From Atrina japonica (Eukaryota; Mollusca; Bivalvia; Pterioida; Pinnidae): DNA of 64,000 nucleotides. The stretch is from the NCBI GenBank assembly GCA_030159075.1, contig BROG01000112.1:891501-955500 (forward strand), read 5' to 3'. This document shows positions 35,901 through 47,230 of the stretch, piece by piece; the stretch's first letter is position 1; each line of letters begins with the position of its first letter. The notes under the pieces were generated by a model that saw only the letters and a program-made list of their open reading frames with translations, ran no database searches and was not told the origin of the DNA. The position numbers and the translations under genes are program-made.

Positions 35901-37308
35901 TTAAATACATGTGGTGTATTCTCAAAATGTTTTCTAGTAAGGTCTGGTGATTTGGCAGGCCACGGTAGAGTCTAAATTTATTCTTCCTCATCCCATCGAC
36001 CTGTCTCTTTTGACATGTATGGGGCAGTCATCCTCCAAGATCCGGGGGCAATTTCTGAAATTTGAAACAACTAGCCATAAAAATTCATATGAAACAACTA
36101 GACATAAAAATTCATATGAACATATACATAATTACATTGTCTATAATTAAGTTCACTGCACTCATTGTTAGGAACTTTTAAATGCCCTCGGCCTGAAACG
36201 TCCGCCAAGGGCATCTAGTGTTTGGATCGTCCGTCTGTCTGTAATTCTGTCCCTTTTACATATAAAGTGCAATATTTCAAATTTGGATTGTTGTACAATA
36301 ACCTAACTTAGACTCTAAGTTCATCTATGGGTTGCTCACACTTCACTGACATCACATGCCCCTGGGGGTGGGTGGGGTCAAAATATAGGACATTGCAAAA
36401 ATTTATTGGGACCAGGGGCATTTGTGTTTCACCAACACATCTTGTTATAATAAAATAACTAGAAACATTCACTTTTATGCAAAAACTTAAGGGGTCATTG
36501 GACTTTTTCCCAGAAGATTGTAAACAAGTGCTCTCCTCCACCATAAAAAGATGACTGCCGCTCCATAGCTGAATTGTTGTGTGTGGCGTAAAACACAATT
36601 AGAAAAACAATCAACAAATTGAAATGTATTTGTCATTTAGTTGATCATCATTATGGTATTTCATTATTTTCAGCACTTCTGGAAATATCAAAGCTGCTGA
36701 ATACAGGACTTGACGCTGAAACCCTGACAACTTGTGTGAGGTTGTTGGAAAGTGGTATAAATCCGGAAGCTTTGGCGACAGTTATACAGGAGCTGCGACG
36801 TGAGACAGCAGCAGTGAGGGTAAACATAATCTAATTTTACACCTATGACTGACTTGCCCTTTGTTTTTAGCCTCATCCCAGTGAAATTGAGAAGAGCTTA
36901 ATATATACTAATTATTTACCTTGGCATCAGCATCCAGAAAAATTGAAGATTGAATGTGGTCAGGTTTTCCTACTTTTGATCCTCATGTATCAACAAAATG
37001 TTTATGGTATAGGCCTTTGTCTTGTACCAATTATCACAAAATATATAATGAGCAATACATCAGGCACATACCTACAGCTATCTAACAGATTTGTGAGTTT
37101 GTATGATTAGCAACACTGTTAGGAAAAAATATTCATAGATCATCATGTTTGTCCCAAATAGAGGTTTCACGAAGCAAAATTCAAATTCTTCCTAAAACTT
37201 TTTCCTAAATCAAATGTAGAAAAAGTTGTACAAGTAAAACTAATTATGAATCTTTACTCTCTGTACACTAAGTTATTGTTTCTTTGTTTACAGGCAGCAG
37301 AGGGCTGA
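32979..37308 (+). CDS. MZT1: Mitotic-spindle organizing protein 1 (MOZART1), 3 exons, 70 aa
   Basis: MZT1 is a small adaptor of the gamma-tubulin ring complex that helps recruit it to spindle poles and centrosomes. Coding exons: 32979-33030, 36674-36819, 37294-37308; junctions are GT/AG and the frame closes at 213 nt including TGA. The protein starts [17 protein letters not shown] and continues [40 protein letters not shown] and [12 protein letters not shown]. This matches human MZT1 almost throughout the helical core (LLEIS, LNTGLD-ETL, CVRL-E-GINPEAL, VI-ELR). It is slightly shorter than human (82 aa), mainly in the N-terminal Ala-rich leader and C-terminus. The ATG follows an acceptable context (GAAATGGCG). 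It is divergently arranged with BORA, its neighbour in vertebrates too. Introns carry only SINE fragments and short repeats. Confidence 0.95.
33431..33608. repeat. Short tandem duplication and foldback in MZT1 intron 1
   Basis: ATATCTAGGCTG-TACT is repeated about 45 bases apart (33431-33510). Then 13 bp perfect arms TTAATCCCTTTGG / CCAAAGGGATTAA lie at 33570-33608. The arm sequence is shared with a foldback at 17465. Confidence 0.55.
34370..34755 (-). mobile_element. Compound repeat with two tRNA-like heads, copy 2
   Basis: Same layout as 26960-27360: first head with GCGGGAATCGAACCTGGGAC on the plus strand (a box B complement) near 34380, linker with GGTACCTATCACTCATGTGA, second head with TTGAACCCGGGACCTCC near 34667. 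In MZT1 intron 1. Confidence 0.6.
35060..35175 (+). mobile_element. tRNA-like SINE head
   Basis: CCCAGATATCTCAGTTGGTT resembles a tRNA 5' half with box A; the box B region (GGTCCTGGGGTCGACG) is damaged. Repeat-derived, not a working tRNA. Confidence 0.4.
36510..36600 (+). mobile_element. SINE tail fragment
   Basis: CTCTCCTCCACCATAAAAAG and TTGTGTGTGGCGTAAAACAC are the 3' part of the 14055-type SINE, 70 bases upstream of MZT1 exon 2. Confidence 0.55.
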
Positions 37309-37536
37309 AGAATTTTCCATATCTGCAGTAGACTTGCCAGCTGTGATAATTAAAGGGAGATAAGAAATAAATAAAGGGGAGATAATATGTACTCACTTTA
37401 TACCTGAATCAGTATAGTTCATCTGGAATTTGATCTGTACGAACAAAAACTGTTCAACTCATGTAAATACCATATACATCTTTTTAACATAAATATTGAC
37501 TGTTGCTTGTTCTTTTATTTTACCATATCTCGATGA

Positions 37537-37542
37537 AATAAA
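37537..37542 (+). terminator. MZT1: Polyadenylation signal of MZT1
   Basis: AATAAA about 230 bases after the stop. An earlier AATAAA near 37365 could be an alternative. Confidence 0.5.
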
Positions 37543-37675
37543 AGTATACCAGAAAGTTGACCTTTTTGTACTTATATGTATCACTGGTATGATGATTTTA
37601 GATAAATTAGCTACAGTCTTGGCACAGAAATGACTGTAATATCAATGCAAGATCAAAATTGTCGGGAGCTAGAAA

Positions 37676-37924
37676 TACAGTCAAACTTGCATTAACTCAT
37701 TTACCCCTAAAGACACATTTGCATTGGTCTAAGTCATTGATTTACAGAACAGTCCAATATTTAAAAGCCACCTCTGTAGAAAGGGCACCTGCCTATAAAG
37801 GCCATTCAAACATATCCCTTGTTAACTTTTTTTTATAACGAATAAATCTCTATAAATGTAATCGATCTATAATGGCTACTTTTGTCAATTCCCTTGAGTT
37901 GCCTTTATAGACAGTTTGACTGTA
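37676..37924. mobile_element. TACAGTCAAA MITE carrying a nested 91 bp-type MITE
   Basis: Outer ends TACAGTCAAACTTG and GTTTGACTGTA match 6932-7091. An incomplete TTAACTCATTTACCCCTAAA element starts at 37692, so one MITE landed inside another. Lies just past the MZT1 3' end. Confidence 0.55.
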
Positions 37925-38225
37925 GTTTATTCCCCACTGGTCACTTACACAAGTGTAGTCCAAATCTGATGGCCACTGAGTCATCAAGTACGATTGTCCA
38001 AGTAACCAACACATAGTCTTGATATTTAACACAGTGACTGAACAAACTTAGCAGATACCAGTGGGACAGCAACTACAAATTGTCTTTTGATATCTGTTTA
38101 CATTAACAAGTTGATCATTTTGGTTTTATTTGGCCATACACTCATCTACAATCAGTACCCGGTACATGCAATTATTGTTTTATCTTTGTTTTACCTCCCA
38201 CCAAGCATTATTCACTTGATGGAAA

Positions 38226-38575
38226 TGTCACCAGCTTTAGGTGAGGTGTCACAAATTTTGACCTGTGCTATGGATTGAGACCAACTCCGTGAGTTTGAGT
38301 TGTTGTTTTTTTTGACATATCACACCTGCCAGGACACAGGACCTCATCCAAAAGATCCATGACAGTCACTTCTGACACCAACAAATGTACAAACAGTCAC
38401 TATCTTTTTAAAAGTCTTGGATGTGACATGGGTACCAGGAATAAAATTTGGATCCTTTGGCTTATGAGTCAAAAGCTATACCTCCTAACTTGTCAACCCC
38501 TGTAAAAAAAATGGAATCTTCTGTAAGTCTCTGACTTAGACCAGTCCAAAAGTGTCTTTAGGGGTAAATGAGTTC
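38226..38575. repeat. Intergenic repeats between MZT1 and the YTH-RlaP gene
   Basis: 38226-38300 shares AATTTTGACCTGTGCTAT and surrounding words with 55100-55165. 38486-38575 is a diverged 91 bp-type MITE (CTTAGACCAGTCCAAAAGTG core, GGGGTAAATGAGTT end). No gene seen from 37.6 to 39.3 kb. Confidence 0.45.
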
Positions 38576-39352
38576 ACCAAAGCAAGTGATGGGCAACAAA
38601 TAAAGGACATCTTGGACGTCATATCATAGAACATCAATGACAGCCTAAAAGCATTACAGAAATGTAAAATGAGACTATAAGTTGTTGTTAGAGTGATATT
38701 AGAAAAGAAAAATGAGTGTGTGTCATAAAGATGTATAAGCCAGCTCTAAGGATGAGTTAAATGATAGCATTTCAAAAAATGGTAAAAATTCCATGGTTAC
38801 AATCAGTGACCTTTCACTTGTGATAAAAAAACAACATTTTGTTGATGATTCTATCTTGAGCAAATTAAATGTCCTGGATTGTGAAGCAGAATTTTTACCA
38901 TTAGTTTTAGTATGTGTATCACTGGATCACATTAGTAGGAATCAATGTAAAAAATGTCTGCAAAAACGGCTTCTCTACATATGCAATTAGGAGCTTCGCA
39001 CCTCTGGATGTAGTAGGAATTTATCTCAGGGCTTAGACATATTTTTATTTGTTTTATATTCTCTCTCATTCCTTAAAGAAAAATCACATCTAAAATCAAT
39101 ATATTCATACACACACATGTATGGAAGAGGCGTGGTCCATCACTTTTGACATAAGACTGTACTTGGAACTCTTCAGTTTTGTGAAATCAATAAAGGTATG
39201 CAATCCGGAAGTATCCAACGTAAATAAACAAACACACACGAGGGCAATGCATTGCACAATGTAGTCATCATTCTCGTGCGCACGGATCATTTAAAGATCT
39301 TCGATACTGAATTTAACTTTCAGATTGTAAGCTGAGTGTTTTTTACACAATT

Positions 39353-42300
39353 ATGGAGGGTCAGAACGTTAGATATTTTGTGGCCAAAGTGTTGAACATT
39401 GACTCTGTGAAGAAGTGTGTCAATACAGAGCAGTGGGCGTGTAGGGATAGAAATTATCCTCCACAACCAAGAGAAATTTTAACAGAGGCAATTGATCATG
39501 GTTTTAAGGTTATCTTGGTTTTCAGTGTGAACAATTGTCACGGTTGGCATGGATATGCAGAAATAAAAAGTAAACCGGATGTGTCTAAATGTAATGCTGA
39601 AAAAGAAGTTAATTTTAGCGAAGAATCGCCGCAAAATTGCATAATCATAATGGACACAGAGGGGAATGAAGAAAGAAATTCAACTTTCTCCCGTAAAGAA
39701 ACAGAGAAGTTAGACCCAGAAGGCTGGTATTATTTTAAAGTAAAATGGGTCAGATATTTTGTAAAAGATTTTGGAGAACAATGTCTGTCTTTTCAAAAAA
39801 CAGCAGATCTGATTTTAGTGGACGGTTCACCTTTAAATAAAGCCAGAAATTGGCAAGAGATTGCAAAGGACTCAGGAGGGCAGATTTGTCAGGAGTTGGA
39901 CAATTTGTATTTGAAACTTCAGGCAAAACATCAAGCAAAAATTGCTGCAAAAGAAGAAAGAAAGCCAGCAACTTTCTTTACAGGTTCTGGAGAAACAAAG
40001 ATGATACAAGAAAACTGGCATAGAATCATCAAGAAAGTTGAATCTGAGCTTGGTCAAGTTATATTGGCTTGTCCATTTGGTAGTCAAAGGTAATGGAAAA
40101 ATTATATTTTTAAGATTCATCATTAGAAAACTTGTAATTACAGGACTTTTATTTGGTGTAGTTTTTGTTTTGTTTTTTTAGTTTTTGAAAGGTTCTGATA
40201 GTAAAACTAATATTTTATGTGGAAGGCTTGGTGATCTCTTCCCGGGTAACCAGGTTCTCTCCTCCACCCGTGATTAAAAACTGACCATCACCATATAACT
40301 TAATAATTGTTGAGTTAACCCATCGACCCCTAAAAAAACAATGGACTCTTCAGTAAATCAATGATTTAGACTAGCCCAATGTGTCTTTAGGGATGAATGA
40401 GTTAAACACTATTCAAAATATAAATCAAAAACTGATATCTAATGTCACACTCATTTTTCACTGGTGGAGAAGAAATCCTGGTCACAGTATACCAAGAACA
40501 AGACCACCGGCCTTCTGTTAATAGGTTCACAATTGACACCACAATAAATTCAACATATCGACAGTCAAGCTGTTTAAAACAAAATCAATGTGTGTTAATT
40601 TTTTTCAAGGGATATGGTTCAAGAACTGCACTTAGTAAGTTTGAATGTGCTACACATCCAATTTTTTTTTGCAAAGAATGAATTTTGCTGTTGAAATAAG
40701 CTGAGTCTATTACTAATCACACGACTGTTGTACACAAATTCCGAAAATCTGCTAATGCAACATTATTATTTTATTTATACAGATATATTGAAGACTAAAT
40801 TTCTTTGCATGACCATCATGTACAAATTTGGAAAATCTATACACATGGTTATCATGCACAAATTTCTGGAAACCTATAATGACCTTTTTCCATTATTGTC
40901 CTCATTAATTTTTGGTATCTCGCAGAGGATTTTCAAGTTTATATGCAAGATAGTCACAAGAATATAATAGCTACATGTACCTAATAGAACAAGCTTACAT
41001 ATGCATGACAGTTGTGAATGCCAATAGCCACTACCATAAAGATACAAAAAATTTAGGTATTTTTTTGTTCAGTTTTTCAAACAAACTTGTTTGTTATGTT
41101 AGGCCTTTCAGTGCATTAGAAACACATTCTGTTTCTTCCTGTAGATACAATCTTCACACAGAGAGCAGTGATATGGATATGTTTATTGTTTACAAGGCCA
41201 ACACACGAAAGGTTCTGGGTTTTGATCCTCCCAAACAAACAGTGAAGGTATGTTCTCTATTTTTGACTGACAACATTGCAAGATTTTGTACATTTTTCAT
41301 TTATTTTTATTCATCATCGTTTTATATCCTGCCTAGAAATGTTTTTTATAGTGAAATGAAGACATCAGCAGGAATACAGTAGTAAAAGTCCCACAAATTT
41401 TGACACGTGCTGTAGTAACTGGTAATAATTGGTTGAGGTCAGGTTAATTAGGGGATGTAAAATATTGTTGGTGTGAGGCATGAGGCGAGCTTCTATTCTT
41501 TGATCACATTATGTATTTTTTTTTTTCAAATATTTAATTACTTAGCATTAACGCATAACTTTATTAGAAAATGAAATTTTTATTTTACTACATGGAATAC
41601 AGTAAAACCTGCTTTAGCGACCACCTGTGTATATTAAGACCACCTGGTCACAAAGGCCATTTTTTTCTGTCCCCAATAGTACCATTTGTATAAAAATCAA
41701 CCTCTATGTAAAGAACACTTCCTATAAAGACTGGTTGTGTTGTGTCATGAAGGGGATCTTTATATACAAGTTTCACAGTAGTGCTTTTATGCAGAAATTT
41801 TCCCATACCAATCTTATCCTATCCAGGCAATTACTGTAAATGTGGATATATCCGTGTGTTGTCAATCACAGTAGAACTTCGTTGTCAATTACAGTAGATG
41901 ATGAGTCGAATTTCTCGATGTTTCGAACTATTCACAAAGTCCCGAATAATGTTGTTATTTAATGCTACTTCTAAACATTTTATAATTCAGACTTATATGA
42001 GTCACATTTCTTGAAGTTGCGAATAAATTTTTTGGCCCATTTGTATAAAAACAAAGAAAATTCCTACATATAATTCGAAGTCAAAATTTACATGTATGCG
42101 AAATCGCCCAATGATACATGTAGTTCATCTCCTCATAAACACTCAATCTTTTAATTTCACAAAAATTAAGTTAAATTTAGCACTAATTATTAATCATAAT
42201 GACTGCTTTTGTCTTTAATGGTTTTGAAGCAGTCATATATATACCTTATAGAACCTCTGAAACTAAAAACGTATGGTTCTCAATTACCATTCATGAGTCG

Positions 42301-43155
42301 AGGTCCCGATTTTTCGAACTTTTCTAGGTGGTCCCTTGAACTTTGACTCCTCGAAGTTCTACTGTATGTGATTTTCTTATGCAAACCAAAGGCAATGTCA
42401 GCAACTTACTGTGAACAGTCCTGAGTAAACAACATATCTTATAACAGTGGGACTGATATGTGTGTGTGTGTGTTTTGGTGGTGTGTGGGTGGGTTAATTT
42501 TGACGAAATACTCATCATCAAACCCCACGCATAGATTGATGGCAAATGATGCTGCATTGTGTAATATACTGATACTAAATATGTGACTGAATATTTTAAT
42601 TATAATTAGGGATATTAGCAATTTATAATTTATTTGTGATTATTCAAACATTCATTTCAGCTCTGATTAATTTTGTTTCATTCCAGTTACATAGATCTAT
42701 GTGTAAAAATACAGTAAAACCTGTCTTGAGAGATCACATTCTGAGAACCATTCTGCTAAATATTCCTTTTAAATAAAATTTCTTTTAAGGGACCACCTAT
42801 CTCAAGAGACCACATCCAAGTGGCAGGTGGGATGATCTCTTAAGACTGCATAAAACAAATATAAACCAATTTCTGGATTAAGATTTTTTGAATTTTCAGA
42901 ACTATGAAAATGACGAGTGTGACTACACGATACATGAAGTCTATCGATTCTGTGAACTTTTACTGGGAGGTGATCACCGCTGTGTGGAGACTCTTTTCCT
43001 ACATTCTAGCAGCATATACCAATCATCTCTAGATTTCCAAGAACTTCAGAATAATAATAATATTTTCCTAAACAGGTAACCATATCATGGCATATATTTT
43101 GTATAAATTTCCTTTCAGATGTTTGCTTTTACATACTTAAATATGTTGGGAGTGT

Positions 43156-43189
<34 letters not shown>

Positions 43190-46100
43190 GGGGGGGGGGG
43201 GGGGGGTGGGGGGGGGGTGGGGGAGGGTGGGAGTAAACAAAACACTCTCACTTCTAGTCAGAGTTCCCCTCAGGAACTAAAAGTTGTCTCCTTGCTGTAA
43301 CATAATTGCTCTCCTCCAGTTTAGGATGTAGTCTGCCCAGGAACTCCGGAAGCAAGGTTCTGCTTCAGTGATTGTAACCTACTTTCCAGAAAGTGGGTCA
43401 GACCGACCCTATAACCCCAAAAGGCACATCTAAGGTACATGGGGGTCATTTGTGCAAAGTATGATTCCAATTCACCCAGCAATTTAGGAGTCCTGCTCCA
43501 GAAATGATTTTTCAGTGACTGTGACCTAATTTCCAGAAATTAGGTCAAACCAGCTCTGGTGACCAAAAAGGCACATCTAGAGTACATGGGGATCATTTGT
43601 GTGAAGTACACTTCCAATCCACCCAGTTGTTCAGGAGTTCTGCTCTGGAAATGATTTTCAGTGATCATGACCCAGTTTCCAGAATGTAGGTCAAACCGAC
43701 CTTAGTACTCCGAAAGGCACATCTAGGGTACATAAGGATCATTTGAGTGAAGCATGGTTCCAATCCACCCAATTGTTTAGGAGTTCTGCTCCGGAAACAA
43801 AATGTTGAACTTGACGCCACCGCGGCCACTCCCAACACCGGACAGAATTAGTGATCCCAATGTCTTCACAGGCAAGACAAAAAGGAACAAATTCAAACAG
43901 AGTGAAATGTGTTTTGGTGTTATAATTATTTAATTGTTGTTGTTGTTGCCAAAATTTTCTCACTTACCAGTATATCGAAAAAGCACCACTTGTTAAATGA
44001 AGAACCACAAATGAAAATCAATGATGTGTGAAGCCTTCAGTATACAGTAGGCACAGTATAACCTGTCTTAAAAGACCACTCTCATGAACGACCACCTGTC
44101 TTCTGAGATTCTGCAAACCTTTTCCCTAACTCATCAACCCTTATGGTTACATTTAGACTTAACGAAATCAATAAATGGAATGGTCTACTCCCCAAAATTA
44201 AAGGGTGAACAAGTTAATGTTGTACGCAGAATCATTTTAAAATTTGGAATCTTACTTATACAATCCTGAATTCTGACAGTGGACTTTACCATTCTTTGAA
44301 ATGGATGAGTCCAAATGTGACTACAAGGTGTCAATGAGATAAATCCTTTAAATAAAACCTCATTTGAGAGACTACCTGTCTTCAAAGACCACATTTCAGT
44401 AGCAGATGATGTGGTCTCACAAGACAGGTTCCACTATACTAATGGAGACATAAAACCTTCGTTTTCAGTCGTATCTGAAAATGACGTGACTTTTACATGT
44501 CATGTTGAGCATGTGGCAATGTACCGGTAATGGTCATTACCAGTATGGAAGAAGTGCTCATGGCAAAGCACATGGTCGTTAAACCACTATCTGGAATAAC
44601 TATGCTTTTTTCTACCTGTGGTTTCATGTGCCTGAAATCATTCCTAGCTAATGGATATTTATATGGAATTAAGTGTGTCCAATTTATTTAATCACAATAG
44701 TTGTGATCAGGAATGTAAGTTATCGTGTTGTCCATTGATCGCGATGTCATTGTCATGATTAGCGTCAGCTGCGTGAACAAATATTGCACAGTTTGTTGTT
44801 TGGAAATTCTTATTAACAAAAAGTCACATAGATGCCTATATTCGAATACAAGGGACCGCTTTACTTATATTTGATTTGAACATAAAATTCAGAGTGGAGG
44901 ATTTTTGTTTAAATTTTGTATAAATAAGTTAAATAGTCTGAATCAATAATGAACTACCATTTTCGAGGTAAGAGAGGATTCTGAAAATTGTTTAAAATCC
45001 TCGATGAGATTGGTTGATGAATGCGAGCACTGCTTACTCACATTGGCTGAGGTTATATGAATAATTAAAATATGCACAAATGATTTCTGGCACATTAAAC
45101 CATTTTGGTTTAAAAACTGAAAAGTTCTTGGTGAAATAAAACAAACAAACAAATTTGCATATCAGTGTTGATTATATGTTTTCAAATCTTGTATATTGTA
45201 GAAATTGTTTAGACAAGTATATGAGGGATGCTACAGGAGGGAAGGGTACTAAACTGTTCCAGAAATGGTCAAAGGACATAGCGGAGCAGGACATAGTTAT
45301 GCCAGACAAACTCAACAAACTAGGTTACATCATCTGTAGACTTCTCCAAAATGCCAGGTATTCATGGAGATTTCTTGAAATACATGTAATCATATTTACT
45401 GATTTTTATTGATTTTTTTTTTAATTAATGTCTTGATGTCAGTATATATCAGATACTTCCATATATCAAGCAGCAAATGTAGTTTACTGTATTTACTTCT
45501 TGACCTTGTTGTGCAATTACTGGCAGATACATTGCATTGTATAGCCTACATTGTATGGAAAGATACCATGTAATGTATACTTGTATACTTTCTTTAAAAA
45601 ATCTGAATCTATGATTTGTACACTTCCCAAAAAAACAGACATGTGTGTTTTCTATACAGTGTAAATATATTTTTTCAGCAACATAGTTGATGGAATGCCT
45701 TTACAAGTATATAGACCAGACGACTCCCCAGAGAGAAAACTATTGATGGATATCAGACATGGAAGACGGACACTTCAACAAGCTAATGAGATTATCAGCA
45801 GGTATAGTATTATACAATGCCCTGTATAAAAATACATTGTATATACATGTATCTGTAAATATAATCCACAATGTCCCTCACCTATAGCCAATGTGGATTT
45901 TAAGTCCACTTAATTGTGTGGAGAAGTTTGTAAGTTTATGTCCCTCACCTCTAGCCAGTGTGGATTTAAGTCCACTTAACTGTGTGGAGAAGATAGCCAG
46001 CTTACGTCCTTCACTTCTAGCCAGTGTGGATTTAAGCCCACTTGGTTATTTGGGGAAGTTTGCCAATTTACTTGGAAAAGGCTGGTGGATTTTACCATGT

Positions 46101-46452
46101 TACATTGTAACATGTTTACTGTTCTGAAAATGTATGTCTGCTGTTCTGAAAGTGTATGTCTGCTGTTCTGAATGTGTTGAGATCTACTGTTCTGGAAGTA
46201 TATATCTACTGTGTGAAAATGTATGTCTGCTGTTCTGAAAGTGTATGTCTGCTGTTCTGAATGTGTAGAGATCTACTGTTCTGAAAGTATATATCTACTG
46301 TGTGAAAGTGTATGTCTACTGTTCTGGACTTGTTTTGTAATAAGACATTCACTACTGTCTGCCTTTTGTACTCATCAAATTTTGAGATTTTATATATATA
46401 TATATTTTTCAGACTACAGAGTCATGTTGAGAGTTTGAACAGGAAAATGTGA
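39353..46452 (+). CDS. YTH-type domain fused to RlaP-like nucleotidyltransferase, 6 exons, 444 aa
   Basis: Exons: 39353-40089, 41145-41247, 42900-43075, 45202-45357, 45679-45801, 46413-46452; all GT/AG, frame closed (1335 nt). Residues about 6-190 look like a YTH (m6A-reader, PUA-like) fold: RYFVAKVLN, then EQW (W28, at the position of the first cage Trp), KVILVFSVNNCHGWHGYAEI (52-71), GWYYFKVKWVRYF (124-136), and LNKARNWQEIAKDSGGQIC (161-179) matching the QEI...G..LC end of YTH domains. Residues about 238-430 look like the RlaP family (PF10127) of polymerase-beta nucleotidyltransferases: CPFGSQRYNLHTESSDMD with catalytic-type D255 and D257, IHEVYRFCELLL, CVETLF (E310), then LGYIICRLLQNA and KLLMDIRHG. 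The likely role is nucleotidyl transfer to RNA ends or RNA repair, guided by a modification-reading domain; this is inference. No signal peptide or membrane segment. I know no named vertebrate homologue. Confidence 0.85.
40220..40405. mobile_element. SINE tail followed directly by a 91 bp TTAA MITE
   Basis: 40220-40314 is a plus-oriented SINE 3' part (CTTCCCGGGTAACCAGGTTC, ACTGACCATCACCATATAAC). 40315-40405 is a complete 91 bp MITE from TTAACCCATCGACCCCTAAA to GATGAATGAGTTAA. The MITE landed in or beside the SINE tail (ATTGTTGAGTTAA). In intron 1 of the YTH-RlaP gene. Confidence 0.6.
40445..40560 (-). mobile_element. SINE fragment
   Basis: Reverse-oriented: GGTGGAGAAGAAATCCTGGT and GACCACCGGCCTTCTG. 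Diverged. Confidence 0.45.
41869..42364. mobile_element. TA-flanked MITE with CAGTAGAACTTCG ends, 496 bp
   Basis: Inverted ends CAGTAGAACTTCG / CGAAGTTCTACTG; the right side is followed by TA, the left by a CA-type base change. Internal GTCGAATTTCTCGATGTTTC-like words resemble pogo/Tigger-type MITEs. A decayed relative lies at about 60130-60580. In intron 2 of the YTH-RlaP gene. Confidence 0.55.
42711..42857. mobile_element. CAGTAAAACCTGTCTT-type MITE fragment
   Basis: ACAGTAAAACCTGTCTTGAG with internal AGAGACCACATCC. Same family as 44054-44437 and 54216-54425. Its right part ends about 45 bases before exon 3 of the YTH-RlaP gene. Confidence 0.45.
43156..43231. repeat. Poly-G tract, about 75 bp
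   Basis: Almost unbroken G on the sense strand of intron 3, 80 bases after the exon 3 donor, with a few T and one A interruption. G-quadruplex-prone. Length may be inaccurate in any assembly. Confidence 0.9.
43350..43800. repeat. Three tandem copies of a ~147 bp unit
   Basis: GGCACATCTA recurs at 43423, 43570 and 43716 (spacing 147 and 146). Each copy also has TTTCCAGAA, AGGTCA-ACC and CCAATCCACCCA-like words. In intron 3 of the YTH-RlaP gene. Confidence 0.75.
44054..44437. mobile_element. MITE with AACCTGTCTT inverted ends
   Basis: CAGTATAACCTGTCTTAAAA on the left mirrors CACAAGACAGGTTCCACTAT on the right. The interior includes ACTCATCAACCC, suggesting a decayed nested 91 bp MITE. Confidence 0.45.
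45871..46325. repeat. Two adjoining tandem arrays in intron 5 of the YTH-RlaP gene
   Basis: 45871-46060: about three copies of a ~66 bp unit marked by TAGCCAGTGTGGATTTAAG and TGTGTGGAGAAG. 46125-46325: ~21 bp units (TGTATGTCTGCTGTTCTGAA) grouped into two higher-order blocks, each ending ATATATCTACTGTGTGAAA. Confidence 0.75.
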
Positions 46453-46612
46453 CTAATATGTTTACAGGAAGTTCTGGACATTTTTGAGGACTGTTTGATA
46501 AGTGTATTAGATACAAAAACTTTGAGACAAATTCATAGATATTAGTAAATACATTTTAATTTCATTAAGTTATGGTATTCATTATGTATATTTCATCAAC
46601 GTTTTAGAGAAA

Positions 46613-46618
46613 AATAAA
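46613..46618 (+). terminator. Polyadenylation signal of the YTH-RlaP gene
   Basis: AATAAA 161 bases after the stop codon, followed by a T-rich stretch. Confidence 0.55.
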
Positions 46619-47041
46619 ATGTTTGGAAAAACAGTTTGCTTTAGTTCTCAGTTAGAACTCATGTCAGAGTACAGTCTTTTCTTGATTTAATCGCCACTCG
46701 ATTCATTGCCATTCTTGCAATTTTCCCCAAGATACCAGAATTCAGTTCATCACCAAACTCTGTATATCATCATCATTCTTAAGTAACAAAAGATGGCAGT
46801 TTATCAAGAATTGACTGTATTCAATTCACGATTTAAGAATGGATAGTTTTGTATTGGTGCCGCCTAAACAGCATGGAAAGAGTCATGTAATCTATTGCTG
46901 TTACTTTGTGTCCGTCAGGCCAAAAATAAAAAAAAAAGATTTGTTTGATATGACTCAATCGACCGACCTTCCTTAAAAAATGTTTGGAAAAACAGTTTGC
47001 TTTAGTTATAAAGTTAGATCTGAAATTTTGTACAGTCTTTT
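46616..47041. repeat. Direct duplication of the 3' end region
   Basis: AAAATGTTTGGAAAAACAGT and following TTGCTTTAGTT, up to GTACAGTCTTTTC, occur at 46616-46682 and again at 46977-47041. The second copy lacks the AATAAA context. Confidence 0.6.
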
Positions 47042-47139
47042 CATATAAAAAACCATAAGGAAAATTTTTAAAAAAGATTTTGCCTAACGACCGACCCACT
47101 TATAAAACTACTAGTTACGGCACATAAAACAAATAACTT

Positions 47140-47230
47140 TTAACTCATAAACCTCTGAAAAACAATAGACTCTTCTAGAAATCGATGACTTAGACCAGTC
47201 CAAATGTGTCTTTAGGGGTGAATGAGTTAA
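47140..47230. mobile_element. 91 bp TTAA-ended MITE
   Basis: Complete copy: TTAACTCATAAACCTCTGAA ... GGGGTGAATGAGTTAA. Between the convergent 3' ends of the YTH-RlaP and axonemal-type genes. The rest of 47.2-48.7 kb shows only GCTCACTTGAG-type repeat pieces (47670-47900) and AT-rich DNA. Confidence 0.65.

Noticed and set aside
46833..47099. 88-codon minus-strand frame between the convergent genes
   Set aside because: Overlaps the duplicated 3' end repeat; low-complexity F/K/R-rich, no motif.
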